A DNA stretch of 64,000 nucleotides from Fragum whitleyi (lineage: Eukaryota; Mollusca; Bivalvia; Cardiida; Cardiidae). Within the stretch, counting starts at the first letter, position 1. Each line of letters begins with the position of its first letter. A model generated the notes under the pieces. That model was given only the letters and a program-made list of their open reading frames with translations. It was not told where the DNA came from and ran no database searches. Location: NCBI GenBank assembly GCA_948146395.1, contig OX411559.1:310001-374000 (forward strand), read 5' to 3'. Made by a program: the position numbers and the translations under genes. Shown here piece after piece: positions 12,861 to 26,300 of this stretch.

Positions 12861-13004
12861 AATTAAAAATGTAATTGATTACTCAAATTGAGCAGAAGTC
12901 ATTTGAAAAATAACATTGAAACTGTTTTGAGTGTGTAAGTGTCCATTTGAGTCCATTAGTCGGCTGTATGGTCCATATCATTTACTTCCTTTTTGTCATT
13001 TTTA

Positions 13005-14056
13005 GCTCCACTGGCCGAAGGCCAGCGAGCTATTGTTATGGCGGAGTGTCCGTTGTGCGTCCGTGCGTGCGTAAACTTTTTCTTAAAACATCTTCTATTC
13101 CCAAACCAATGGGCGGATTTTAACGAAACTTGGTAGAAATGATCCTTGGGTGGCCCTCTTTTTAAATTGCTCAAAGAATTTTGATTGGCCCCCAAATATG
13201 GGCGTGGCAGGGCGTGGCATTTTTTCACTTCGAAATCTTTAAAAATCTTCTCCTCCCAAACCATTGGGCCGATTTCTATGAAACTTGGCATGAATGTTCC
13301 TTGGGTGACCATTTACTGAAATTGTTCAAGAAATTTTGATTGGCTCAAAAATATGGTCGTGGCAGGGTGGGGCTTATTTTGAGCCCGAAATCTTTGAACG
13401 ACATCTCCTCCTGAAAAACTGGGCCGATTTTAATGAAACTTTAACAGAATGTTCCTCTGGTGACCCTTTACTTAAATTGTTCGAGAAATTTTGATTGGTC
13501 CATAAATATGGGCGTGGCAGGGCGGGTTCTATTTTGAGCCCGAAATTTTCGAATGACATTTTCTCCTGAATCACAGGGCTGATTTTTAATGAAACTTTAA
13601 CAGAATGTTCATTGAGTGTCTCTTTTCAAAAAATTATTGGCTAACTTTTCATTGGCCCATAAATTTGGGCGTGGCAGGGTGGGGCTTATTTTGAGGCCAA
13701 AATCTTTGAATGATATTTCCTCTGGAACCACTCAGCCAATTTCAATGAAACTTTACCAGAATGTTTTCTAGGTGACTATTTACTTAAATTGTTCAAGAAA
13801 TTTTGATTGGTCCATAAATATGGGCGTGGCAGGCGAGGCCTATTTTGAGTGTTTTAATCAAATGGGTAAAGGGTTGCGATTCATTGTGATTTAGTATTTT
13901 GGTGCAATATGGACCAGAACCAGTTAATCATTATTAAAAAGGGCTGAGGAAATTTCGGGGTGTTAATGTATTCATTTAAAGTAAGCTTTATTTAATGAAA
14001 GTCTCAAGATTTTAAAGCCAGTGGAGCGATAAGGTCCTCTTGGGCCTCTTGTTCTT
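13005..14056 (-). mobile_element. Helitron-like element with ~157-bp tandem core
   Basis: On the minus strand it begins GAACAAGAGGCCCAAGAGG at the right and ends at the left with a CTGGCCTTCGGCCAG hairpin followed by TGGAGCTAAAAA, a Helitron-style hairpin plus CTAA. A CGTCCGTGCGTGCG run lies just inside that end. Five ~157-bp repeats each carry 'ATATGGGCGTGGCAGGG' and 'TGATTGGCC' (near 13201, 13355, 13510, 13670 and 13823). It lies just downstream of the P450 stop and may contain its poly(A) signal. Confidence 0.8.
13987..13992 (-). terminator. Candidate poly(A) signal for the P450 gene
   Basis: AATAAA on the minus strand, about 270 nt after the stop codon. I noticed no closer AATAAA between the stop and here. 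It falls inside the neighbouring Helitron-like element, so if used, the 3' UTR would end in mobile DNA. No cDNA evidence. Confidence 0.3.
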
Positions 14057-14263
14057 TCATCAGATTCATGCCTGTATGGCGATTCAGGGGTTTTGGCGAA
14101 ATACTTTGATTTATATACACGCATCAAAAGACGATGGGTATTATGTGATCACCTGTGGTGGGCGGGAGGCGTACGCTTCGTAAGTGGTTTGAACTCATCG
14201 TCTCTTGAACGCATTCCAACTTACCAGTACTTTCAGTACTTTGATTTTGTTGATTGATAAAGT

Positions 14264-14338
14264 CTATCGTGCAGTAACCCCAACTTTCACATGATTCTTT
14301 GTCGTCACAAAGGAATGAACGACTATCTGCAAATTCTC
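14264..14338 (-). CDS. P450 exon 14 (C-terminus)
   Basis: Residues 483-506 and stop: [20 protein letters not shown] then VTAR. Short and poorly conserved, as this strand is in the family, but phase, length and the hydrophobic alternation ending '-KVGVTAR' fit. Acceptor CTAATTACAG, with a MITE end 16 bp upstream. Less certain than the others. Confidence 0.75.
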   Translation of the reverse strand, partial: ENLQIVVHSFVTTKNHVKVGVTAR

Positions 14339-17300
14339 CTGTAATTAGAAAAATACAGTTAAGAACATCGTGAAATTGACAAGGTGAATGATTATTGAAT
14401 GATTAAGGAATGCAATAGAATGAATGTGTATGCGACTTATGAGTGAATTTAATGGGAGGTAATCCTATGTCGCAAATTTTGTTCAGGATGAACAAAATTA
14501 GCAATATTGATTACCCCCCCCCCCCCCCCCTGTAAACAAATATGTATACAAGTTCTATAAATAGCTCCATTTTTCTTCAAGAACCTTTCAGACGCTTACA
14601 ATTTCACTAAAATAATTGAAATCCCGATTTTTTCCAGCGATTATTATTTTGAACGAAGTTGTTGTTATGTGTTTTTCAGTGAGTTTGCAGCGTTTTGAAT
14701 GGTTTGAATGAGTATACGGAATGAATGAATGCAGCGCAGAGTGAGCAATTTAGAATGGTTTTGATTGAGTCAATTGTCAATTTCACGATGTAATTAACTG
14801 TACAACGAAACATAATACAGCATCACCACGTGAATGCAACCCTTTTTCTTTCTCGCAATCGAAGTTAAATGTCATTGAGTTTAAGAAATGGTACATAAAT
14901 AAACGACAATTTTGATATTCGTAGAGGTACTCATGTTAAAAAAAATCAGATAGGTTATTCTGCATTTTAAAACGAAATAAATGTGATCGGGCATAGTTGA
15001 GAGGATTGCTTGATGGTCTTCGTCGACTAGCTGTAAATATTGACTCAGAATCAGAACTGTATTCTTTTAATCATAATTTTTTTCGAAAATATCTTAATTT
15101 CTAATATATTTGATAGCAATGTTACGATATGGAAGGGGAACGAGGGTTTTCGAGTTCCTACAACACAGGACTCGCAGATCGAAGGGTTTTCTGAAAGACC
15201 AATTACAATTACCAATTATACAGAAATAAAGTGCAATTGATTTCCCCACGTGATGTAATTAAAACCAATCAAATTCTTTATTTTATTGGATTGTTATTAT
15301 ATTGCTTTAAAAAGATGCCAAGAATTGCTTTGTAAAAAAATGGCATTGTTTTACTTACAATCGCGTGCTTACTCAATAATCATTTATTGACAACTGTTTT
15401 TGGAGCTATAGTTAATAACATCGAAAAATTGACAAGGTGAATGATTTCGGAACGATTTTGGAATAAGATTGAATGAGCGCGATGAGTGAGCTTTGAGTGA
15501 AATTAAATGGAGGTAATCCAATATCACAAAGTCTGTTCAGGATGAATAAAAGTAGCGATATTTATTTCCTCCCTGTATTAAAATAAACGTACTTTTCTTC
15601 GATGGCCAATGAGACACTTAAAATCAACACTAACCAATAAAAGCCTAGAATAATTAGATCGATTTGAAATTTTGACGGTCTTGGCCGATTATGAAATGTT
15701 TTTTTCCTAAGGTTTTGAAGCGTTATGATCGATTTGAATGAGTGTCGCTAAATGAGCGATTTAGAACGGTCATCATCGAAATGAGTGTCAATTTCACGAC
15801 GTTTTTAACTGTGACGACATACCAACTTTTCAGTACTACAACAGCGATGGCGAAAAAAAAAACACCAAAATTATTTGGTGAAACCGAAGTCCTTCGAAAT
15901 ATACCGACCGGTGGTTCAGTACTACAACAGCGATGTCGAAAAAAAAACACCAAAATTATTTGGTGAAACCGAAGTCCTTCGAAATATACCGACCGGTGGT
16001 CCAGTACTACAACAGCGATGTCGAAAAAAAAAAACACCAAAATTATTTGGTGAAACCGAAGTCCTTCGAAATATACCGACCGGTGGTCCAGTACTACAAC
16101 AGCGATGTCGAAAAAAAACACCAAAATTATTTGGTGAAACCGAAGTCCTTCGAAATATACCGACCGGTGGTCCAGTACTACAACAGCGATGTCGAAAAAA
16201 AACACCAAAATTATTTGGTGAAACCGAAGTCCTTCGAAATATACCGACCGGTGGTGGCAAATATCCTTTCCGACGTTTGTCTCTCACAAATGGGTAGATA
16301 ACCGTAAACCGATGTGAGATAGCAGCTGGAGGCAAGGAAATGATGTGGTGGTTGTATTGGTGAGAGAAATACCAGGAAACCATTGTTAGGTGCTCCAGCC
16401 GCCGCGATATAACTGAAAAAATGTTGAAAGCGGCGTTAAACTCCATTCAATCAATCAATCAATCGAAATATACCGATATCCGGCCGCTTTCTACATTTTA
16501 CACGAAGCAGGACACGGTCTAAATGGGAATTATCAATACAGTTAACAACATCGTGAAATTGACAAGGTGAATGATTATGGAATGATTTAAGAATGAAATT
16601 GAATGAGTGTGGAGCGATTTTGAGTCAATTTAATGAGAGGTAATCCAGTATTGCAAATCTTCAGGATGAACAAAATTAGCAATATTGATTACCTCCTTTT
16701 AATAAAATATGCATACAAGTTCAATAGATAGCTCCCTATTTCTTCAAGAATGTATCAGACGCTTACAATTTCTATCAATTGAGTGAAATCTCGATTTTTC
16801 CCTAACTATTTTTATTTTGAACAAAGTTGTTGTTGAATGTTTTTCAGTGAGTTTTGAGCGTTTTTGAATGGTTTGAGTAGGTGTTTGGAATGAAGGAAAG
16901 GAGCGCTGCGTGAGTGATTAAGAGTGGTTTTGATTGAGTTAAATGTCAAATTCACTATGTAATTAACTGTTTCAGCTTACTTCTGTCTCCGGTACCTTGG
17001 AGAATCTCATTTTTCTCAATATTTCAACGATGGCGACTTTAGTTGTAAGGAGCGCTAGTCTCATACCAATACAATTTCTTGGTCCATGACCGAAAGGTAT
17101 AAAAGTGAAAGGGTCTCTTTTCTGCCTTTCTTCAGCAGTGAATCTAAAAAGAAAAAAAAATCAAGCACCCACTAGATGGAGTTGAAAGACCATTGACATA
17201 AATTTGCCCGATGGTTTGGTGAATAAAGTTTCATAAATGTTAAAAAAGAAAATGAGCACCGTCCTGCAACATTAAAGAATTCAAAGATAAGTTGGCATAG

Positions 17301-20300
17301 ATGAACCCTTGCTCCCGATTCTGAAACACATTTCTATTTTTATAATAAATTCATAAAGAGCATGAGTCGTTTTCACGGCATACGGAAGGCTCACTGATAG
17401 ATGAGAATTGAATTAAATCGATATTCGTGTAATCTCTTTTACTTCGTCAATTTGTATGCATGTTGTACAACATTCTGAAATAGACAAAATAGACTCAGAC
17501 GAGTCTGAACAGACATTCAGTCTGAACTCAGCCTGTGCCGGCTGCTTTTACCTTACTTATTTAGGGAATACCTTGAATAAGACTGGTTGAAATATCCGGA
17601 CAATTAGCAATTGGTTTGAAAAAGTTCATCAGTATATGGGTTACAATTAATCATATCGTGAAATTGACAATAACCTCGATAAAAAAAATCTAAATCGCCC
17701 AGTGAGCGCAGCATCTAATGCATTCTTACTCCTATCCTAAACGCACCAAAAATTGTTCAAAAACAACCTAAAAATGATCAACATGACAAATATCGATTAA
17801 AGTATAAGGAGATTTATTGTCTGGTGTGGCTTTTAAAACGTCTTATTGGTCCAAAAATACAAACTGAGAAAAGTACGTATATTTTATGAAAGGGAGCTAA
17901 AAATATTGGTTTTTGACAAAATTAGCGATACATTGTACTACCTCCCTTGAATTTCATTTAAAACTGACAGTAGCATTCAAAAAAGAATCTAAATCATTAA
18001 TTTTGTTAATTTCAGGTTAATATATGGATGTTTCTAACTGTAAAGAACTAACCTCTCTGGTATGAATGTTTCAGGTTCGGAGTAGAATCCAAGCTGATGG
18101 TGAATCTGCCAGACGGAATATGTTATCATTGTATCCTTAGTAAATGTATAACCGTCTATCTCTACGTCCTGGTCATTGGACGTCATTCGATTCATTCTGA
18201 AATAATACAAGCATACAGTAAAAACTTCGTACCAAAGTAAGTACTCTTCCGACCGCAAATTGATGTACGGGATGATCTGAGTCTTTACTTGGCGTATATA
18301 TGATTACTTTTGTATTGCTTTTGCGACATTTTTTTATTCAAGAACTAAAGGACAATGGGTCTAAATAATCTTATTTCCATTGTAGTTGAAGATTTTATCG
18401 TGCACATAGAAAGAGAGAGGCAATTTATTCCAACAACTGCTACTGCTTGGTCGACTTGAGCTCTTTCTTTAAGTGTCCTGCCGATATAGACTACCCGCCT
18501 CCGGTGGAGCTCGAACCCGCAACCATCAGTGTACTTGTCGATCAAGCTAACCACTCGGCAATTAAATTTTTAGCATTCTGGTTAGCTGTCAATTTAGATG
18601 TGTTCGTCATTGCAAAAATCGATTGCGAAACAACATGCATTTACGTTAGTTGGTATGACTTTAATGTCATAAAACTGCTCTTTCAAGCTGAAGTTACGAA
18701 CATATTATGCTAGTTTAATATCAGGGGGCTTGGCATTAACTAAAAAGTGCCCCGGACGTAGGTGTAGTATTTATAGGCAATTCGGCTGCAGTTGGTACTT
18801 GGTAAAAATCTTGGAGAAAAAAAACAAATCTATTAAATGCATTCCTCTCATTAATACATGGATACATTTTTGAAATATTTTAATTTGGTGTGACAACGAA
18901 TCAAAATACCACATTTTGCTTTAAAAAGCGTATATACCCAGTTTCAATTTTTCGTTAACTTTCTTTAATTTGAAGGCATCATGATGCTAGTGACGTCATT
19001 TAAATCCACAAAAGAAATGACGAGATTCTATGGCTACGCCCTTCTTTTCTCGAAGTCTTTCCGGTAGAATCGCCGATGGTTCCTGATTGGAAACTTAGCT
19101 GCTTACCTGGATACGGGGGGATACATCCTTAATGTCTCGCAGACGACTTGGTCTAAATAGGACATCTCCATCACCCTGTCATAACTTACGTCATCGTCCT
19201 TAAGGTAAGAATGAACATACGCTTAATCGAATACCCGTAATTAACTCTCACTTTTCAGCCAAACAGTATGAGCTTTTACATGATAACAGACGCGCAATAA
19301 ATCAATTAATATTGTCTTTACAATGTATCATATTTCTTTAATTTGGGATGTTCCATTGTTTCTCTCTACATGCTTTACCCTATTTCATTGACGTTAAACT
19401 ACATCCAAAAGCATGGCTGATATCCTTAATTATGTTTCAACACGAATTTCGCTCTTTGAGTCCTAAGCAATATGCGTTTCAACAAATTCCTAGAAAATAT
19501 TTGATACATTGATACACTAAAAATTCACCTGTACTTATCACAACTCATAGATATAATAACATTTATATTATAAATTATGTACTAAGGGTTTAGGGTTAAA
19601 AAGGCCCAATGAGAAAAAGGCCATATTGAATAAAAGGCCCAATGACAAAAAGGCCCTGGTCAAAAAGGCACAGTCCAAAAAGGCCCACTATTAAAAATGG
19701 CCAAAAGGACCCACTGTAAAAATTGAACAAAAGGGATTCGATATGTGATGTCATAGAGGGTAATTTTGTTATCTCAAACAACGTTTGTTAGTGCTTTTAT
19801 AAAATGATGATTTATATAGTTAAGCTGAGGCATACCCTCCGCTTTGTAGCATTATACATTTTAATCGACAATTTAATCTTGTGTTACAAACGTCAGACTT
19901 CTTATACGTGTATTTGCTAAAATGTTTGCACTTATTATACTTGACTGACATCGAGGTAAACATTAACACGTCAGTACATGAGTGACAATGGTATATTATT
20001 TTATACAAATTATTGGACAAGTTAAAAACAAAAAGATTAATGGTTTTTTAGTCTGTCTAATAATACAAAATGATTTAAAAATAATGTTAATAAGCAACAT
20101 ATATATACAATAACAACTTGTAGGTCAGTTTGAATCGGCTTTTCAGGTTTAAGAGTGTGCCTATTTGGTCAACTCTGAAAGTGGGCCTTTTTGAACAGGG
20201 CCTTGCTGACCTGGGCCGTTTTGACCATACACCGTACTGAGCTCAACTCACAGATTTAATGTAAGCATCTATTTCTTCAATTAATTTTTCCTGTATGTCT

Positions 20301-23300
20301 GGATGGGTTGCCAGAACGTAGGACATGAAGGTCAGAAGTGAAGCTGTTGTCTCGTACCCAGCTATAAACACGAGAAACCCCTGGGCTAGTAACTCATCCG
20401 TCGTCACTTCTGTAATGATTGTAAAATAATATAAATAAAGGATAATCAACTGGTTATATCTCACGAGAACGCGTTATTAACAGCCTCAAAACGTTTTCTC
20501 GTTGTTTTTTTTTATTTTATTTCACAAATAAATGTGTCCTATTTTAATCTGTAATAACATGTGTGACTTATCGTTTTATCTATTTCTATTCAAAAAAATA
20601 ATTTATCATTTTCTATCGTCTTCGGTCCTTGCGAATTTCGTGTTTTGATACCAAGATAATTTTGTTTTCAATCACTTCTTTTCTTAATTTTGGATAACGC
20701 TTTCAAAGTTTGAGGAAATATGGAGATACTTTGAACAAGAAACAATTGATGCTTTGCAAGTGACGCAATTTTATGAAGAGAAACGAAAATAATTTGATTG
20801 TATTTTACATAGAAAAGACTTTGTCAGCGATGCAAAAATTGGAACACCGGAATTTTTGGAAATCGTCTGGGTACCGTGATGGACAAAACGGATTTAAACG
20901 GGTTAAATGTGCGGTCTGTTATCTCCCAATCCCCCGAGATAAGCATTTTAAATCATCTTAAATTCTAGACTCGGACTGGAATGTTTATGTTGCTATTACT
21001 ACCATGTCATTGCATTTCGAGTCCTCGGAGAACGTCTCAATATAATAGAAATAGTAACAGTCGGATAAAGATAGTTACATGTATTGTTGTAGAGCCATGT
21101 CAGGGTATTTCCTCGTTCAAATGTTTCGTTTAGTTTCTTTCTTCCTAATTCGTATTGATTAGACACATTCTTTCAATTATCTGTGATTCAGAAGCTTCGG
21201 TGGCGGATCCAGAAATGAAAGGGGTCTATCAACACCCCAATTTGTAGCCTAATATTTTCTGTTTGCACGGATATTTAAAACAAGAAATTTATAATAATGA
21301 GAAAACCACCCCGAATTTGTAAGTTTGAACCCCCCATGCAGATATCCATTAAATTGGAAAGATTGAATGACTACAATCATTGAACAGTGATTGCATGATA
21401 TACAGAATGATATGTTAGTGTCTTAAAATACCAATCTTATCTGATCTTAGCTGTGAGAAATTATCATAACGAAGCAAAGTCTGGTCATAATACATTCTAA
21501 AAACCTCGCCAAGATAGAATTGATATCGTAAGACACTAACATGTTATTCTCTATTTCTACACTTTACTTTTGGTTGTTATATTTTCCACAGTTTCATCTT
21601 CCGCCCAGTCATTCAGCATAAGCTGTAGTAAGTCATTCCTATTTGACTGAAACAAATTCGATATATAGATAATATATTGTGTCATATCTCAACCTTAAGG
21701 TACATTTGATTATACATAGCAAAGGTCGAACATCACGGGCTAAAACCGAAGGAAGTTGCCGTCTCTTAGGTTTTATTGGATCATGTAACGGTTTATTATT
21801 ACAAGATAGAGAATTTTGAAAATTGGGTACACTTTGAAGAACCGTCTCTTTCTTCGGACAGCAGTATAAATTTTATTTTTCATACCGTTGGCCAACATTA
21901 TTTTGGTCATTTTTCAAGCCATTTAATATCATCTAGTAATGAAATACTAAAAATATGTATTCTTAGTAGAAAGTTGATTAACAAAGTACGAGATAGACAT
22001 TAACTCGTTTACGGTGTAAAATTTCAACATCTTTTCCCCAAAATACGTTGTGATGTAATAATGTCAAGATAGATGGTAACGGTTAACTATTCCCAGCTGT
22101 TTAATACTTACGGCCCAAACTTACGTCTTGGTTTTCTTTTCTGTCTTTTATTATATCCATTATAACTTTGGTAAAAAATCTCACAGCGTTCACAGGGTAC
22201 ATAATGGTTATCTTTAGATATTTACTCAAGAAAAATGCCAACCTTGGAAACAAAACTGAAAAGTAATATAAGAATGATATCTTTATTTCGTTTATTAAAG
22301 TGTAAAGTAATATTGCTTTATTATGACAAAAACATACAATGTATACACACGGCCCTTATAATTGCAATACAGATATAAGAAATTATCAAAATAATTGACT
22401 AAAGATTACAGTTTCAAGTTTACTTTTTGGGTGTAAAGATTATATTTTTAGATCGTATTTTCACAGACGTATACCTGGTACAATGTAGTAAAAAAAGTGT
22501 CCCGTGTAGAAGCATGCAAGATGGCCCACGTCAACAACAATAAAGTGTAAGTAAATTTCCAATCGCAAAAAAAAACCCCAACCCAGATTTATTTCACTGA
22601 TGTTGTTTCATGATAGACATTGTGACCAACATAAAATGTCTGCTTTTCCAATTGGTTTCTCGTGATGCCTACTACAAAAACTTGGATTCAATCAATACAG
22701 TTGGATACTTAGCAAAAACCGAAATTGAAGCGGTGATCGCAAGATTCATTTCAGAGTATTGGATTTATTACAAATAAAATCACCAATGTCCCCCGACCTA
22801 TCGTAATAACAAAACCCTACAAACTTTGAAAAAGGATTGTTGAAAGTGGAACTTTTAGCTTTTTTGTTAATGGACAAGGATCCAGTGTAGCAACAGGTCG
22901 TTTTTTATTGGTAAAATGGAGATATGAAAGTTTTGAGGAGATTTTGAACCAGTGGAAATACATGGTTTAGAACCGTGTAGAACAAGCACGACGTTGGTAA
23001 ATAATGACTTGTCGTTATGTTTTGAAAGAAGCAAAATAATCATTGCGAAAAGTGACATAAGGGAAATATTTAATACATTTATTTATTCTTGAATCTTAGA
23101 ACTATTTAATTTTGCATATAAAGTTTGGAAGTTGATCGTTTTTGATTCTGACATCATGCTGGCTCTGTAATTTTACGGTGAGCTTTTACCTTCTTCTTAA
23201 TTTTTTTTATGCCACGATAATATTAATTGAAAAATAAAGTATGGTGAAAGATCTTCTTTGAATCTTGCACCGTATTTGAACATGGACACTGACCTTGACC

Positions 23301-26300
23301 TATATCCAGGAAAAAATCAATATGTCCCCGATCTATCGATGCAAGAGCACAAACATATCTCATGTACTTCGGAGTAGGGTTAATATATTACATGCTATTA
23401 TGAAGAAAGGGTTTCTCATATGATCCTGTCCCAACACTGTTCTAGCCAGCGATATAAAGGGTTGCTCAGGGTTTCTATAAGCATCTGTACGAATACCGAA
23501 AGCTGTACCGGCTATTACATCCATCGAGTAACATCCAAAATGGCTGAAAATATAACAGATTCATGGTACATGCTAATAACTAATTTTCTAAATTTTGGTG
23601 GAAAATCATGCAATGTCTTTTGAGCTGCATTAAGAAATGAGCCAGTGTGTGACATTTCCTACAATTTGACATGTTCGTGAATGGCAAACATCAAGCCCCC
23701 TTGCCTGACTGTTTTAAGGTATTTTGGGACATTATCTTTCTACAAAGCGCAAAGCAAAGACCCTAGTCGGAGTGTGCATGTGCTGGCATTGGCTGGCCAG
23801 AGTCTTTGCTTGGCGCACATTTTAATTGTTGGACATGTTTTCCATGTGTATTGAAAATGGATATAGACAAAGAATTCGCTTTCCTAATTGACGCGAAGTT
23901 TTTATTGGTGTCCCTAATAAGATCTAATTAATGATTTTTCAATTCCCCGTTTGAGTTTATTGAGCAAAATAAAGAATTAAAACATACAGTTTAGATTCAA
24001 CGGCTTCCCCTGATTCAGCTTTCTCATGTAGACTGGATACTAACAGTTCTGCCGCATACTTCATCTCACCTAGCATCTAAAGAAAACAGCCATTTTCACC
24101 AATGAAAGTAATAAACTGAAATACTTTATCACACTTCATCAATACGCAACCATATCAGCATGGTGTTTTTAGCTTTATAAATCCACGAATCTAAAACTTT
24201 TTTTCGTATCGTTTAACATTATCATATAAAACGATATAAACGTTTGGTGAATAAATGATTGAAAGGCAAAGCTACAATGTAATCGTGGCCTGTTATGTGA
24301 AAATGGTTAGCATCAGATTTTCGCGAACATCCATTCCAATTAATGATTTTATTAAACTAAAAACCCTTGTCACACTTTATCAATATGCAACTATATCAGC
24401 ATGACATGTTATAGCTCCCTACACCCACGAACTAATTTTTTATTTATTGTTGTATTTCTTCGTTCAACATCACCAAAAAGCAATCTAAATATTTTGCTAC
24501 TTTCGACAGATTTCTTATTAATTTACTTTCTACCAAAGCATTCAATTTTAACTAAGAGCTAACAATTTTGCTCAAAGAGATATTTATCATTTGGTTTGTC
24601 CTAATCATATCGCAAACATGATTACAGAACGTCGTGGAATTGACAAGATGAATGGTTTGGGAATTATTTTGGAATGAAATTGAATGAGTATGTGGAGCGA
24701 ATTTGAGTGAAATTAAAGGTAGGAAATCCAATATCGCTTATTTGGTTCAACATGAACAAAATTATTGATATTTTCTACCTCCCTTTAATAAAACCTAAGT
24801 ACTTTTAAGATTTTATGTGATTCGCGGACAAAGCAGCCACTTTAAAATCCAAACCAGTTAATAAAATCGTAGAATAATTTGATCGCTTTTAATAAAATGT
24901 TGATAGTCTTGCAGGATTTTGGAGCGATTTTTAATATTTTTTAGCGTTTTTGAGTGATTTGAGTAAGTGTTTTGAATGAACGGTTGGAACGCAAAACTAG
25001 TGAGTTTGGATTATTTTGAACGAGATGAGTGTCAATTTCACGATGTGGTTAACTGTATGTTTGATAGACGAGTACCTTTTGTGCGAAAAAGACCCATCGG
25101 GAAGTGCAAAAAGCAAGATCCAAGTCATACTGCTTCGCTTTTGCGTGATAGGGCTCAAAGCATCGTATTCCCGCTAAGCCGTTTAATATAAATATTATTA
25201 AGATAAGAAATAAAAAAATCCGCATAACAGGAGCGATTTCTTCTTTTTTTTAAACTTTTTTGTACCCCGAGGCTTAAAATTAATTGAACATGTGCGTGAC
25301 ATTTCCAACTATTTAATATGCGAGTTTCTGAAAGACGTTGTTCAGCCTAGTCAACCCCACAATGTAATACAAATGATAATGAACCTCCTAGGAAGGGATT
25401 AAGATCTAGTCTATCTAGAGAAAGCATAGTGAAGACTCTGGCCAGTCTGTGTAGATGCACAGGCTGGCCAGAGTCTTTGCTTTGTGTACACTTGAAAATG
25501 TTTGAAATGTCACGCACAGGCTCAATTACGTACTCAGCATTGTTTTCATCAAGGTATGAAACCTTTTATTTAAAAATCTGAGTACACGAATCTAAATGGA
25601 GACAACTTAAAGTAAGTTATAAAAGAGGAGAAACAAATAAGGAATACAATTAATATGAATGTCCCCAACCTGTTTGATTTTCCCCGGACTGTATGATGGA
25701 GTAACAATATTTCTCACACGTTTCCAATGCGAGTCCTTTAGGCTGAGTAAATTGAAGTTGATAGGCTCTGGATCAATATCTCGAAAAGACTGAAATAAGT
25801 TAAAACTTTGAAATTGGTGAAGATTAGATTTATTTCCTTTTTTCTCCTTTTTTTTGAAAACGGCCCCTGTGTGTTCAATATCACTGACAATTCAATTCCG
25901 AATCTACTGATCCACCATATCAATGGCTCAGCGCGACACAGTTGTAACTGTAACATTTTAGGCAGTTACAACTATTTCACGCCCAGAGATCGATAATCGA
26001 TCGATTAGTGGGTATGACCAATGTATTCGAGATCTCTCTGTTTTATTGTCCATGTTATATGAGGTGTGAATTATAAAAAAATGGCCATATAACACGCAGT
26101 CCTGCATGTTTGGCGCAAGAAGTATAACCTAAAAATTTCAAAATGACATTTTTCAGAATATCCCTGAAATTATCGAAATTAGAATTTATTATTTTAAGTA
26201 TATGCCCAAAATGTCGAAATGCGGAATAACTTTTTGGGAAAAATCTAAAAGTATCGATATACGAAATTACTATTTGAGTTTGTCCAAAAATCGCCTAAAT

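Noticed and set aside
15723..16446. Overlapping ORFs of 122-174 codons on both strands
   Set aside because: They arise because the ~85-bp minisatellite lacks stops in several frames; identical peptides repeat with frame shifts at A-run changes.
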